DNA from: Nitrososphaera sp. AFS
Lineage (GTDB): Archaea > Thermoproteota > Nitrososphaeria > Nitrososphaerales > Nitrososphaeraceae
Assembly (NCBI RefSeq): GCF_009898475.1
Contig: NZ_QURE01000003.1
Location: 1 to 34,862 of the forward strand
Direction: 5' to 3'
Length of the DNA stretch: 34,862 nucleotides
Below, piece after piece: positions 22,493-31,269 of the stretch (the first letter of the stretch is position 1; every line of letters begins with the position of its first letter). Made by a program: the position numbers and the translations under genes. A model generated the notes under the pieces. That model was not told the DNA's origin. It searched no databases and saw only the letters and a list, made by a program, of their open reading frames with translations.

Positions 22493-24688
22493 TTATTTGA
22501 TCATAATCCGTTCAATTGCATTGTGGTGAAATGTTAGCTCATGAATGTTAGTATCAATGATGCATTTGCCCTCGTTCCTAAATGAAACTTTGGCATTAGA
22601 AGCTTTTCCAATTCTGGAAAAGATTAGGCCATCTACACTAGACAGAATATTTTCGAGATCATCAGGTCTTTGGGTTCCTATAAGGAATCGAGAATGTGAT
22701 TCAGAAAATAGTATGCCTTCTAGTGATAAGCAAGAATTAGGTATTCTGTCAACATCAAGTTCGAAGCCGACTGCACCCAAAATTGCCATTTCGGAAATTG
22801 CCGTGGCAATCCCACCTTTTGAGCAATCATGCATGCAGCTAACTTTGGCGTTATTGACTAGATATAATACAGTATTGCGGTTCGTTTGGTCGTTCTTCAA
22901 ATCGACTCTTGGTACTTTACCGCCCGTGAAATTATGAACAAACTCATAATATTCAGACCCTCCCAATTCTTCTAAAGTATTACCGATTACAAATAAAGTA
23001 TCGCCCTCTTTGAGCCTCGCCTCCAAGACTGGTCTTCCCCTTTGAATAAGCCCTATAGCTCCTATTACGGGTGTTGGCTTAATGGGCCCTCTATTGGTTT
23101 CATTATAGAAACTTACTTTTCCGCCGACCACCGGAACCTTTGCGAATTTGCAAAAATCAGTCACTGCCTTGACTGCTTGACGGAAGCTCCAAAATATATC
23201 AGGATTTTCTGGGTTCCCAAACTGCAAATGATCAACGACCCCTATAGGGGTCGCGCCAGTACAAGTTATATTCCGACACGCCTCAGAAAGGCATCCCAAG
23301 GTTCCGTTATATGGGTCGATATAGCAATGTTTTGAATTTCCATCCAACTTGATTGCTAGGTGCTTCCCGTTATCCAACCTGAGCACCGAAGCATCGGCTA
23401 TGCCAGGCTGTAGCTTTGTTCTCAACCCGACTTCGAAATCATACTGGCTATAAATCCACTTCTTGCTTGCTATCGTGGGATTGGAGAGCATTAAAAACAA
23501 CGTATCAGACAAGTCCAGTGGTGAAAAAACAGGCGGCTGCCGACGATTTAAATCAAGAAGGTAAGCAGGTTTTTTAAATGCCCTATATGCGAGAGGTGCA
23601 TTTGCTACTAAATGTGAAGGCAGCTGCGCAGCAATTCTTTTCTTATTTTTAATGATGAGGTTCCCATGGTTTTCTACTTTGCCGATTGTGGTAAATCGAA
23701 GACCATATTTGCGAAAGATCTGGCCGATTTCTTTAGCATCAGTTGGGTCAACTACCACGACCATCCTTTCTTGGGATTCGGATATCATTAATTCAATCGG
23801 CGACATACCGCTTTCTTTGATGTGTATCTGATCCAATTCGATATTGAAACCCAATCCCAAATTATCGGACATCTCAGACAAGCAACATGATAGCCCTCCG
23901 CCTCCCAAGTCCTTGAGAGCCTTAATGATATCAGATTCTATCCCCTCTAATATCGCTTCTATTAATAGTTTTTCTGTGAATGGATCTGCGATCTGTACCG
24001 CTGATCTTTCTTTTCGCTCGTATTTCTTAGATGCAAAAGCTGCGCCATTTATCCCGTCTCTTCCAGTGGCTCCTCCTACTAGAATAATTATGTCGCCCCA
24101 GCTAGCAGTGTTTCGAACTGTAGATTTACCTGATCCAATGCCAATCGAGACAACGTCCACAAGACAGTAGTCAGCAAACGAGGCGTCAAACTCTACTTCC
24201 CCACCAACCGTGGGGACACCGATACAATTTCCATAGTCTCCTATCCCTTTTACCACATTTTTAAGCAGCCATCCAGAATCAGAGTTTGCTGATTCATGTT
24301 TTGAAATTGGTGCGAATCTAAGGGAGTCTAAAAGTGCGATTGGTCGTGTGCCCATGGAAATTATATCACGTATTACTCCGCCTACTCCAGTCGAACTGCC
24401 TCCGTAGGGGTCAACTGCTGACGGATGATTATGACTCTCGATATGCACTGTAACAACATATCCGTCACCTACGTCCAACACCCCTGCATCATACCCAGGC
24501 CCGATCAAGACATGTTTGCCTTCGTTCGGCAACTTCTTAATGTACTTCTTGGATGATTTGTAAGAACAATGTTCTGACCATTCAGCTGCTATTATCTCCT
24601 TTTCTAATCTATTTGGTTCCCTTTTGAGCTCTTTTGAAAGGTAGGTTAATTCCTCTTTAGTCAAAGCTGCCAAGAATGCTTCAGTCAC
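22493..24688 (-). CDS. purL: Phosphoribosylformylglycinamidine synthase subunit PurL
   Basis: Catalytic subunit of FGAM synthase in de novo purine synthesis; it uses ATP and PurQ-supplied ammonia. Landmarks near the start are WSEHCSYKSSK and IESHNHPSAVDPYGG, followed by the two AIRS-type halves. The frame is open to a TTG at 24715 inside purQ, but family members begin close to LTKEELxxLSKELxREPNRLE, and a GTG at 24688, 5 nt after the purQ stop, gives a matching N-terminus and a 731-aa protein. The operon order is purS, purQ, purL. Confidence 0.94.
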   Translation of the reverse strand: MTEAFLAALTKEELTYLSKELKREPNRLEKEIIAAEWSEHCSYKSSKKYIKKLPNEGKHVLIGPGYDAGVLDVGDGYVVTVHIESHNHPSAVDPYGGSSTGVGGVIRDIISMGTRPIALLDSLRFAPISKHESANSDSGWLLKNVVKGIGDYGNCIGVPTVGGEVEFDASFADYCLVDVVSIGIGSGKSTVRNTASWGDIIILVGGATGRDGINGAAFASKKYERKERSAVQIADPFTEKLLIEAILEGIESDIIKALKDLGGGGLSCCLSEMSDNLGLGFNIELDQIHIKESGMSPIELMISESQERMVVVVDPTDAKEIGQIFRKYGLRFTTIGKVENHGNLIIKNKKRIAAQLPSHLVANAPLAYRAFKKPAYLLDLNRRQPPVFSPLDLSDTLFLMLSNPTIASKKWIYSQYDFEVGLRTKLQPGIADASVLRLDNGKHLAIKLDGNSKHCYIDPYNGTLGCLSEACRNITCTGATPIGVVDHLQFGNPENPDIFWSFRQAVKAVTDFCKFAKVPVVGGKVSFYNETNRGPIKPTPVIGAIGLIQRGRPVLEARLKEGDTLFVIGNTLEELGGSEYYEFVHNFTGGKVPRVDLKNDQTNRNTVLYLVNNAKVSCMHDCSKGGIATAISEMAILGAVGFELDVDRIPNSCLSLEGILFSESHSRFLIGTQRPDDLENILSSVDGLIFSRIGKASNAKVSFRNEGKCIIDTNIHELTFHHNAIERIMIK

Positions 24689-24693
24689 TCTTC

Positions 24694-25362
24694 CTATCCA
24701 GTAAGGTGATCCCAAAGAGAACGAAAAATCAAAGAAGCCTCATGGCCTATTCCAAATGCTGGTACGCGCTCCGGATGTGGCATGATTCCCATAACATTTC
24801 TATCTTCATTGCAGACGGCAGCTATACTATCAGTCGAACCGTTTGGATTATTCTGGCAATACCTAAATACCACCTGATTTTTTTTTGAGATCGATGCTAG
24901 AATCTGCTTATCGACTATATACCTCCCCTGTCCGTGGGCAATCGGTATTTTGATTGTCTGTCCTAAACTAAGAAGCGAAGTAAATGCCGTAGTATTGGTT
25001 TCTACGCGTATATTTGTCCATCCGCAGATAAAACAAAGCGACTTATTTGTAACTAGGGCACCTGGTAACAAACCGCATTCCACCAAAATTTGGAAGCCAT
25101 TACAAATTCCAAGAATCATCCGACCTTTATTGGCTTTTTTCTTTAATTCCTCTACTGCAGGGGTATGAGCAGCGATTGCCCCAGCCCTAAGATGATCACC
25201 GTAGCTGAAGCCCCCTGGAATTACGAATGAATCATATGAAGATAACTTACTGTTAGCATGCCAGACTAAATCAGCTGGAATTTTCAAATCGTGATTTAGA
25301 GCACGGTGAACGTCTCTGTCACAGTTGCTCCCCGGGAAAACAACAATTCCTATTCGTTCCAT
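24694..25362 (-). CDS. purQ: Phosphoribosylformylglycinamidine synthase subunit PurQ
   Basis: Class I glutamine amidotransferase subunit of FGAM synthase. The nucleophile Cys lies in GICNGFQIL and the His/Glu pair in MPHPER near the C-terminus. The frame is open 23 codons further upstream, but ATG 25362 gives the standard MERIGIVVFPGSNCDRDV start and a 222-aa protein. It has an intact glutaminase active site, unlike the PurF-like protein in this window. A minus-strand TTTTATAC at about 25410 suggests a second promoter inside the purS-purQ gap of 132 nt. Confidence 0.94.
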   Translation of the reverse strand: MERIGIVVFPGSNCDRDVHRALNHDLKIPADLVWHANSKLSSYDSFVIPGGFSYGDHLRAGAIAAHTPAVEELKKKANKGRMILGICNGFQILVECGLLPGALVTNKSLCFICGWTNIRVETNTTAFTSLLSLGQTIKIPIAHGQGRYIVDKQILASISKKNQVVFRYCQNNPNGSTDSIAAVCNEDRNVMGIMPHPERVPAFGIGHEASLIFRSLWDHLTG

Positions 25363-25494
25363 TGGATGAATTGTATGCGATAGAAATTCACCTATTAAGA
25401 TTGTTATTGTGTATAAAATTTCTAACTGCAAAAAATTGAAAATATGATCAAAATGCTAATAGTGTGCTGATGGCAAATGGCCGATTAAGCTTTG

Positions 25495-25782
25495 CTATCG
25501 TCTATTGTGCCTTGTTTTCGAGTGGCCTCTGGCAAGCGGCTTAATCTTGGGGATTGCAGTTATGGAGCAATTGCTGACAACTGGGTTGAAAATTCTTAAA
25601 CTTTCACACATAGTCCTGGCATTTTCTTCAGCAATTTTCTTATTCTTTGCTTTAACCTTTAACTTAAGGCTTTTTGCTACTCTAACCCCAATTACATTAG
25701 CGTACCCACCCCTCATTATTAAATCTCTGAGAATTGTTTCGCCTTCTGGATCACTTACGTAAGGCTTGTTTTCGATTGTCAC
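25495..25782 (-). CDS. purS: Phosphoribosylformylglycinamidine synthase subunit PurS, N-terminus uncertain
   Basis: Small FGAM synthase subunit that docks PurQ to PurL. The core YVSDPEGETILRDLIMRGG and VIGVRVAKSLKL is diagnostic. With GTG 25782 the protein is 95 aa and starts MTIENKPYV, which cuts the first beta strand of the family. In the same frame upstream the codons read EFLILV, completing the strand, but no start codon precedes them. An ATG at 25799 is one base out of frame; one extra T in the TTT run would give MNFLILVTIENKPYV. The basic tail KPLARGHSKTRHNRR is longer than usual. Confidence 0.85.
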   Translation of the reverse strand: MTIENKPYVSDPEGETILRDLIMRGGYANVIGVRVAKSLKLKVKAKNKKIAEENARTMCESLRIFNPVVSNCSITAIPKIKPLARGHSKTRHNRR

Positions 25783-25896
25783 AAGAATTAGAAATTCATC
25801 TAGATCTGTTTTTTTCGAAGGTAAAGAAGTCGCCCCGCTTCTACTACATTAACGAAAGTATTAATAAACATTTGAAGTTGATAACATATTTTCGGA

Positions 25897-25971
25897 GGTC
25901 ATGTAGCTCAGCCTGGTTAGAGCGAAGGTTTTGTAAACCTTAGGTCGTGGGTCCAAATCCCACCATGACCT
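25897..25971 (+). tRNA. tRNA-Thr(TGT)
   Basis: Acceptor GGTCATG/CATGACC, D-arm GCTC/GAGC, anticodon stem AAGGT/ACCTT with loop TTTGTAA (anticodon TGT), variable loop AGGTC, T-arm GTGGG-TCCAAAT-CCCAC, discriminator T. It has no intron and is 75 nt long. ATTAATAAAC about 30 nt upstream is a likely TATA box. It lies between divergent purS and plus-strand purC. Confidence 0.95.
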
Positions 25972-26017
25972 TGCATCCTATATGTTCCTTAGGTGGCTTT
26001 CTCAATATTGTCATGGT

Positions 26018-26027
26018 ACTAGTTTTA
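26018..26027 (+). promoter_or_regulatory. TATA-like box of purC
   Basis: AGTTTTATCC lies about 25-34 nt upstream of the ATG at 26052, in the spacer after tRNA-Thr. It supports the shorter start over frames reaching back into the tRNA. Confidence 0.35.
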
Positions 26028-26051
26028 TCCCTGAACCGAATAAGAGATCTA

Positions 26052-26885
26052 ATGCAATTAATCCGCAAAGGAAAGGTGAAAGATATCTTCCGATTAGAAA
26101 GCGGTAATTTCCTATTCCATTTTTCCGATAGGATCTCTGCATTTGACGTGCCAATTCCTAGCACCGTTCCCCATAAAGGACAAGTATTGTGTAGATTCAG
26201 CGAATTTTGGTTCAAATCTATAGGATTCCCTAATCATATGATAAGGGTTACTAATGAAACTGATATGGAAGTAAGACGGCTTGAGATGATTCCACTCGAA
26301 TGTGTAGTCAGAGGTTACCTTTACGGGAGTATGTACGAGCGGCATAGGAAACTTGCCCAAAAAAATGGACACAGTTCCATACCACTCAAGGCTTCTCGCT
26401 TGGCAAAGCCTATTTTCGACCCCACAACTAAATCAGATGTTCATGACACCCAGATAACAAGAAATGATTCGATCAGGCTGGGACTTGTATCAGAAGATGA
26501 GTATGATTTTCTTGAACGCACTTCGATAGCCATATACAAAGTCATGAGCAATATCATCGAAAGCAGAGGGTTTATAATTGCTGATGTAAAGTTTGAATTT
26601 GGGAAAGATCCTACTACAGGACAAATCTACTTGGCAGATTCCATAGGGCCAGATGAATTTCGTCTCTGGTTGAAAGCTGATTATTCACCGGGCAAGGATC
26701 AGAAGAGCTTTGATAAACAAATCCTGCGGGACTGGCTAATAAACAAGGGCTTCCGAACCCAACTCGAATCTTCAATTAAGGATGGATCGTTGATCGAGAC
26801 TCCGGCGTTGCCACCGGAGTTATTAAATGAATTATCCAGAAGGTATGTCTGGGCCTATGAAGAAATCACCGGCATGAAGTTGTGA
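26052..26885 (+). CDS. purC: SAICAR synthetase
   Basis: Phosphoribosylaminoimidazole-succinocarboxamide synthase, which ligates aspartate to CAIR. The 277-aa protein starts MQLIRKGKVKDIF, followed by the family signatures SDRISAFDVPIP, PLECVVRGYLYGSMY and IIADVKFEFGKD, then LADSIGPDEFRLW. The frame is open upstream across tRNA-Thr to 25947, so ATG 26052 is chosen by homology and by the TATA-like box. It is transcribed away from purSQL; together the four genes cover two steps of purine synthesis. Confidence 0.95.
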   Translation: MQLIRKGKVKDIFRLESGNFLFHFSDRISAFDVPIPSTVPHKGQVLCRFSEFWFKSIGFPNHMIRVTNETDMEVRRLEMIPLECVVRGYLYGSMYERHRKLAQKNGHSSIPLKASRLAKPIFDPTTKSDVHDTQITRNDSIRLGLVSEDEYDFLERTSIAIYKVMSNIIESRGFIIADVKFEFGKDPTTGQIYLADSIGPDEFRLWLKADYSPGKDQKSFDKQILRDWLINKGFRTQLESSIKDGSLIETPALPPELLNELSRRYVWAYEEITGMKL

Positions 26886-26917
26886 CAAAGAATAACCTCA
26901 GAGCCATAGACGAATTA

Positions 26918-27355
26918 CTACCGTGAAATTGTCAATTTCAATATGCCTTTTGCTTCACGATTACGTAAGAGGCGAGTCATCTCGCGTGGTATATCAGAAG
27001 CTGCCTTATCACATGAAATCGCCAATGTCCTAGGGCAAATAAATTTTGACCGGCGGATTACTAAGTCATTGACATCAGAAAGCAAAAGCTTGGGATCACT
27101 ATGAGCGTGCATCACGAATACAAGATCCTCTACTATTATCTCAATCTTCAAAACGAGGTCAGTTTTCAGTAGTAACTCCTTTAGGCATGGCTTCAGATCT
27201 CTACACGCTTTGTCTGCATTCACACCAACGATGCAGTCTCCCCTCGTGGAGAGTGTTTGGGCTTTAGTTACTTCGATTGATTTTGAATGATTGCTCAGGA
27301 CGTTCGGATGCCCATAAAAGGTGATCTGATCTTGAATCATTTGACTTGTCATCAA
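26918..27355 (-). CDS. DUF371 family protein
   Basis: A 145-aa archaeal protein of the DUF371 family. The N-terminal ITFYGHPNVLSNHSKSIE and the following RGDCIVGVNADKAC are the recognisable family core, and VFVMHAHSDPKLL and FICPRTLAISCDKAA follow in the expected order. Several conserved Cys and His residues are present, but no catalytic activity is established for the family. It is convergent with purC and divergent from psmA. Confidence 0.82.
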   Translation of the reverse strand: MMTSQMIQDQITFYGHPNVLSNHSKSIEVTKAQTLSTRGDCIVGVNADKACRDLKPCLKELLLKTDLVLKIEIIVEDLVFVMHAHSDPKLLLSDVNDLVIRRSKFICPRTLAISCDKAASDIPREMTRLLRNREAKGILKLTISR

Positions 27356-27385
27356 CCTGTGTTCGAGCTTAGAGATACTGAAGGT

Positions 27386-27398
27386 AAATTTAAATTAA
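27386..27398 (+). promoter_or_regulatory. TATA-like box of psmA
   Basis: AAATTTAAATTAA lies about 26-38 nt upstream of the TTG at 27424. Confidence 0.4.
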
Positions 27399-27423
27399 AG
27401 ATTACGAAGTAGTAAAAAATGAA

Positions 27424-28161
27424 TTGTTACCAGCAGCAGCGGGATATGACCGTGCAATCACAGTGTTTTCGCCTGATGGCAGGCTATATCAAGTAGAATA
27501 TGCGATAGAAACAGTAAGACGGGGTACCCTTGCCCTTGGCATAAAAAGTAAGGAAGGTGTTCTCCTTGCGGTGGAGGAGAAAGCAAGAAAACTTCAGATT
27601 TCCAATGTTACTCAAAAGATATTTCAGGTTGACGATCACATAGGAGTAGCGGCCGCAGGTTACATTCCTGATGCTAGGACTCAAGTCGATCATGCTAGAT
27701 TCTTTGCTCAAAGCAACAGATTGATATACGACGAACCTGTCGACGTCGAAGGAGTGGCTAAAAATATAGCGGACATGGCACAGCAGTTTACACAATATGC
27801 TGGGGTCAGGCCGTTTGGTGTTGCGCTGATACTCGCTGGGGTAGATAAGAGCGGGGCTGCACTTTATTTGACTGACCCAAGCGGTACTTATATCGGGTAT
27901 GATGCTGTAGCCATCGGAGCCGGGAGTGATCAAGTAACCGAATTTTTAGAGAAGAGCTATAGGGAAAATTTGACAATGCGAGAAGGTGGAGCTCTTGCCA
28001 TGGAATCGATTTCCCTTGTGAGCGAGGAAAAGACTGGTACAAGGCATGTTAAGATGGCTATCATTGCTAACGACTCTAAGATGATGAGGAAAGTGGAAGA
28101 AGAAGAGATTGAAGAGTACGCAGCCTTGGCAAAAGATAAGACAGCAAATCGTAGTGCCTAG
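27424..28161 (+). CDS. psmA: Proteasome alpha subunit
   Basis: Outer-ring subunit of the 20S proteasome. The N-terminal gate and signature are present: MLPAAAGYDRAITVFSPDGR and LYQVEYAIETVRRG (about 21-34), followed by GIKSKEGVLLAVEEKA. The Pro-free glycine-rich GAGSDQVTEFLEKSY and the acidic C-terminus (KVEEEEIEEYA) are normal; the exact C-terminal residues, important for regulator docking, are NRSA. The 245-aa length is typical. The start is TTG, and an ATG 5 nt upstream is out of frame. The beta subunits are not in the window. Confidence 0.95.
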   Translation: MLPAAAGYDRAITVFSPDGRLYQVEYAIETVRRGTLALGIKSKEGVLLAVEEKARKLQISNVTQKIFQVDDHIGVAAAGYIPDARTQVDHARFFAQSNRLIYDEPVDVEGVAKNIADMAQQFTQYAGVRPFGVALILAGVDKSGAALYLTDPSGTYIGYDAVAIGAGSDQVTEFLEKSYRENLTMREGGALAMESISLVSEEKTGTRHVKMAIIANDSKMMRKVEEEEIEEYAALAKDKTANRSA

Positions 28162-28484
28162 TCTTATATCTTTAGATGCCTTTATCGGGTTCACCTAAAT
28201 CGTCCAAACATTATTGTGTAGCTGCGGGCAATCATCATTGCATGCCATTACTGGTTATGGGTTCTCCTAAACTTGGCCGAGGCACACTATTTTCGTAACC
28301 TCGGAATCTAGTATTTAAGTTAAGCTCCGCCCCTCACCTGAAATCGGCCTTTGACTCCAGGTTACCAAAAGAAGGTGATCAGTAACCTCGAGTGGCTTAG
28401 ACGCTGAGGGTCTGACGTGCGTGAAAGGAGCTAAACCACACTATTCGAAAATTTGAAATTATTGTACTTGAAAGGCTTTTTCAT
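28162..28484. other. Gene-free region with several hairpins
   Basis: 323 nt between psmA and the SPOUT methyltransferase gene. It contains GCAAT/ATTGC (28228-28241), CCGAGG/CCTCGG (28277-28304) and a larger folded block (28323-28433) described separately. The methyltransferase gene has its own TATA-like stretch near 28451-28463, so this sequence is not simply its leader. Confidence 0.6.
28323..28433 (+). ncRNA. Candidate structured RNA
   Basis: Nested complementarity is seen: GCTCC with GGAGC at the ends, CCCTCA with TGAGGG inside, and AGGTTAC with GTAACCT around a 16-nt loop. After the closing stem the sequence runs TAAACCACA, reminiscent of an H/ACA tail. A near-miss box C (GTGATCA) and CTGA occur inside. 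The class is unresolved; a cis-regulatory element is also possible. Confidence 0.3.
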
Positions 28485-29351
28485 ATGAATCATCAACAAC
28501 TACCAAATCTTTGGATAGCGATTCCTGATTCATCCCTTTCAGATGAGCAAACTATCAGAGACAAGTCTATCAAGATATGTCAGTTTGCTCGAGCTTGTTC
28601 TATCTTTCGTGTGAGCAAGATCTACATTTACCATGATAGTTCACAAAGGCTCAGGTCCCAGGATTTGGTGCTGTTGACGACCATTTTGCGATATCTTGAT
28701 ACTCCGCAATATCTTAGAAAAAGATTGTATCCTCACTCTAGAGAACTAGCGTATGCCGGTATCTTACATCCATTGAGTTCACCTCACCATCAGGAATTAC
28801 AAAGATTTGAAGATGTTAAAGTTGGAGATATACGAGTAGGCGTTATTTGTCAGGTGAATGGACAGTATTGTGCGGATGTAGGTCTGGATGGGCTTGTGCT
28901 ATTAGAGACGAGGAAAAAAAATTTTGTTAATAAAATCAATGTGAAAATTACCGCTACCAAGCCAATTCTGAAAGGAGTGGAGGCTAGACCAGACGATATT
29001 AGGACATATTGGGGGTATGATGTGCTCGAAGCGCGAAATCTTGTTGAATTGACGGAAACGCTACCTAACACACATATCATCCTCACTTCAAGAAAAGGAC
29101 GCTATATTACGAACGTAGATCCCGAGATCTTTGCCATCAAGTCACCCGATAATGTTCTCATGGTATTCGGTTCACCTAAAAAAGACGTAGATGAGATAGT
29201 TGCCAGTGAGGGAAAAAAAATTAAGATATCTTATATGATGTTGAATACTTTTCCCTTACAGGCAACTAGGACGGTGAGATTGGAAGAAGCAATTCTAGGA
29301 TCACTCGCAATCTTGAATTTTATGCTTTTGAAGGGGAATATTGGAAACTAG
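28485..29351 (+). CDS. SPOUT-class RNA methyltransferase (COG2106 family)
   Basis: A 288-aa protein of the archaeal/eukaryotic family related to SPOUT1 (C9orf114). The N-terminal alpha/beta part starts LWIAIPDSSLSD, and there is an inserted OB-like domain (about 105-160: FEDVKVGDIRVGVI, GLDGLVLLETRKK). The C-terminal knot region contains NVLMVFGSP and LNTFPLQATRTVRLEEAI, the cofactor loop and dimer helix. The substrate is probably rRNA. In many archaea this gene sits immediately before rpl3, as here; a TATA-like sequence before L3 indicates separate transcription too. Confidence 0.88.
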   Translation: MNHQQLPNLWIAIPDSSLSDEQTIRDKSIKICQFARACSIFRVSKIYIYHDSSQRLRSQDLVLLTTILRYLDTPQYLRKRLYPHSRELAYAGILHPLSSPHHQELQRFEDVKVGDIRVGVICQVNGQYCADVGLDGLVLLETRKKNFVNKINVKITATKPILKGVEARPDDIRTYWGYDVLEARNLVELTETLPNTHIILTSRKGRYITNVDPEIFAIKSPDNVLMVFGSPKKDVDEIVASEGKKIKISYMMLNTFPLQATRTVRLEEAILGSLAILNFMLLKGNIGN

Positions 29352-29434
29352 GTGTGAACCCGGGGCGAAAACATTAAATCATTGACCAATAAATCGACCG
29401 ATTTCCGGGTCACCTATCTTTTCGTTAAATAACA

Positions 29435-29444
29435 ATATAATTAT
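29435..29444 (+). promoter_or_regulatory. TATA box of the ribosomal protein operon
   Basis: ATATAATTAT lies about 28-37 nt upstream of the ATG at 29472 and about 20 nt from an in-frame GTG at 29460. Confidence 0.5.
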
Positions 29445-29471
29445 TAAAGGGCATACCTTGTGTGGGACTAT

Positions 29472-30464
29472 ATGGGTCATCGCAAGTATAGCGCTCCACG
29501 CAGAGGTAGCATCGCTTTTAGGCCTAGAGCAAGAGCCAAGAGTATAGAATCAAGAGTAAGAAATTGGACTTCGTACGAAACTGAAAAATCTAACTTGGCT
29601 GGCTATGCTGGGTTTAAGGCTGGAGTGATACAGGTCTTAACAATTGATGATAGGGAAAAGACCCCCAATTTTGGTAAGCATCTTTTGAGCCCCGGTACCG
29701 TCGTAGCAACACCGCCCATAAGGCTAATCGGGGTGAGGGCCTATTCAGAGACTCCTTACGGCAATAATGTGATCTGTGATGCTTACTCAAAAGAAGTTCC
29801 AAAGGATCTTCAGAGAAGGCTATCCTTGAATTCTAATTTGGCCACTGAAGAACAGTTAGCCAAGATGGAGGGAGCGTCATCAGTCGTGGCACTGGCTACT
29901 ATTTCGCCGCGAGATGTGAATTTAGCACAAAAGAAACCATTTGTTTTCGAAGTTGGAGTGACTGGCAGGGATGTAAAAGCTAACCTAGAATATCTAAAAA
30001 CAATTCTTGGAAAAGATGTTCGCGTTAGCGATGTGTTTCAAATTGGTCAATTCGTGGATGTTTCAGCCATTTCCAGGGGGAAAGGAATAGAAGGCCCAAT
30101 TACGAGGTTTGGTGTAAAAAGGAAACAGCACAAATCAAGGAAAAGCGTCCGTGCGGTTGGAACCCTTGGACCTATATCACCAGCGGTAGTTATGTATACG
30201 GTTCCAAGGCAAGGACAACGTGGATTTCACCAACGGACAGAATACAATAAACGAATTCTAGTGATGTCCAATTCCAAAAATACGGCTGACTCTATAAATC
30301 CTAGAGGTGGGTTCAAGCACTATGGGTTAATAACTGGTGACTACATCGTTTTGAGAGGTTCTGTTCCAGGAGTTGCCAAGAGACTTATAAAATTAAGACA
30401 ACCGATACGAAGCTATCAGAAGAAAGTATCGCAACCGAAAATTTTGGAGGTCCTCGTTGAATGA
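29472..30464 (+). CDS. rpl3: Ribosomal protein L3
   Basis: Large-subunit protein at the peptidyl-transferase centre. ATG 29472 gives the family N-terminus MGHRKYSAPRRGSIAFRP; a GTG at 29460 would add MWDY. Core features are AGYAGFKAGVIQV, SRGKGIEGPITRFGVKRKQHK and the RQGQRGFHQRTEYNK segment. The 330-aa length is normal. Its stop overlaps the start of L4 (ATGA), so translation is coupled. Confidence 0.95.
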   Translation: MGHRKYSAPRRGSIAFRPRARAKSIESRVRNWTSYETEKSNLAGYAGFKAGVIQVLTIDDREKTPNFGKHLLSPGTVVATPPIRLIGVRAYSETPYGNNVICDAYSKEVPKDLQRRLSLNSNLATEEQLAKMEGASSVVALATISPRDVNLAQKKPFVFEVGVTGRDVKANLEYLKTILGKDVRVSDVFQIGQFVDVSAISRGKGIEGPITRFGVKRKQHKSRKSVRAVGTLGPISPAVVMYTVPRQGQRGFHQRTEYNKRILVMSNSKNTADSINPRGGFKHYGLITGDYIVLRGSVPGVAKRLIKLRQPIRSYQKKVSQPKILEVLVE

Positions 30465-31267
30465 GTAAGAGCGTTGCGATCCTCGGACTTGACGGGGCTA
30501 GAAAGGAGACGGTTGTGCTTCCGAAAATTTTTTCAAGTGTATACAGGCCTGATGTCATACACAAAGTATACGTTAACTCTTTATCTCACGGCTATCAGAA
30601 ACAAGGCCGATATCCTGCTGCCGGTGAAATAGTAAGTGCAGAATCTCGTAATACTGGCCTAGGAATGGCGAGAGTTGCCAGGGCGAGGGGTGAAGGCTTT
30701 CCGAGGGCCGGACAAGCTGCCGGGGTTGCAGGGGTAAGACATGGCAGGCTAGCGCATCCGCCTGAGTCTTGGAAAAAAATCTATAAAAAAGTTAACAAGA
30801 AAGAGAAGCGATTAGCTCTGCGCTCAGCCATAGCCGCCACAGCGAAAAAAGAATTGATAGTAAAGCGAGGCCACAACATAGGCAAGATCTTGGACTTTCC
30901 GATTTTGGTGTCTAACGATCTAGAATCTTTGGAAAGGACTAAGGAACTCAAAAATACCTTGATTAATTTAGGCCTTGAGGAAGATATGGACAGAGCGGCG
31001 TTATCTAAGAAATCGAGATCAGGAACAGCGAGGCGAAGAGGTCGAAAAAATTATGTGGCTTATAGTGCTCTAATAGTCACCGGGAGTGGCGATGCGAAAG
31101 TACGTCAAATCTCAGGATCTCTGCCTGGGGTTCACGTAAAAGGAGTGAGACAATTGAGCGTACTTGATCTAGCTCCTGGTTCTAAGCAAATTAGACTAAC
31201 AATATTCTCTGTCAACGCGATTGATGAGCTTCGACGACTAGATTCTGTACAGGATAAGATGAACTAA
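30461..31267 (+). CDS. rpl4: Ribosomal protein L4
   Basis: Large-subunit protein lining the exit tunnel (268 aa). It shows the Gly/Arg-rich loop ARVARARGEGFPRAGQAAGVAG (about 69-90), typical of the archaeal/eukaryotic L4, and a C-terminal region LDLAPGSKQIRLTIFSVNAI. It overlaps L3 by 4 nt and ends 2 nt before L23. Confidence 0.95.
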   Translation: MSKSVAILGLDGARKETVVLPKIFSSVYRPDVIHKVYVNSLSHGYQKQGRYPAAGEIVSAESRNTGLGMARVARARGEGFPRAGQAAGVAGVRHGRLAHPPESWKKIYKKVNKKEKRLALRSAIAATAKKELIVKRGHNIGKILDFPILVSNDLESLERTKELKNTLINLGLEEDMDRAALSKKSRSGTARRRGRKNYVAYSALIVTGSGDAKVRQISGSLPGVHVKGVRQLSVLDLAPGSKQIRLTIFSVNAIDELRRLDSVQDKMN

Positions 31268-31269
31268 AG

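Noticed and set aside
25947-26051. 35-codon N-terminal extension of purC
   Set aside because: It overlaps the tRNA-Thr gene and precedes the family N-terminus MQLIRKGKVKDIF.
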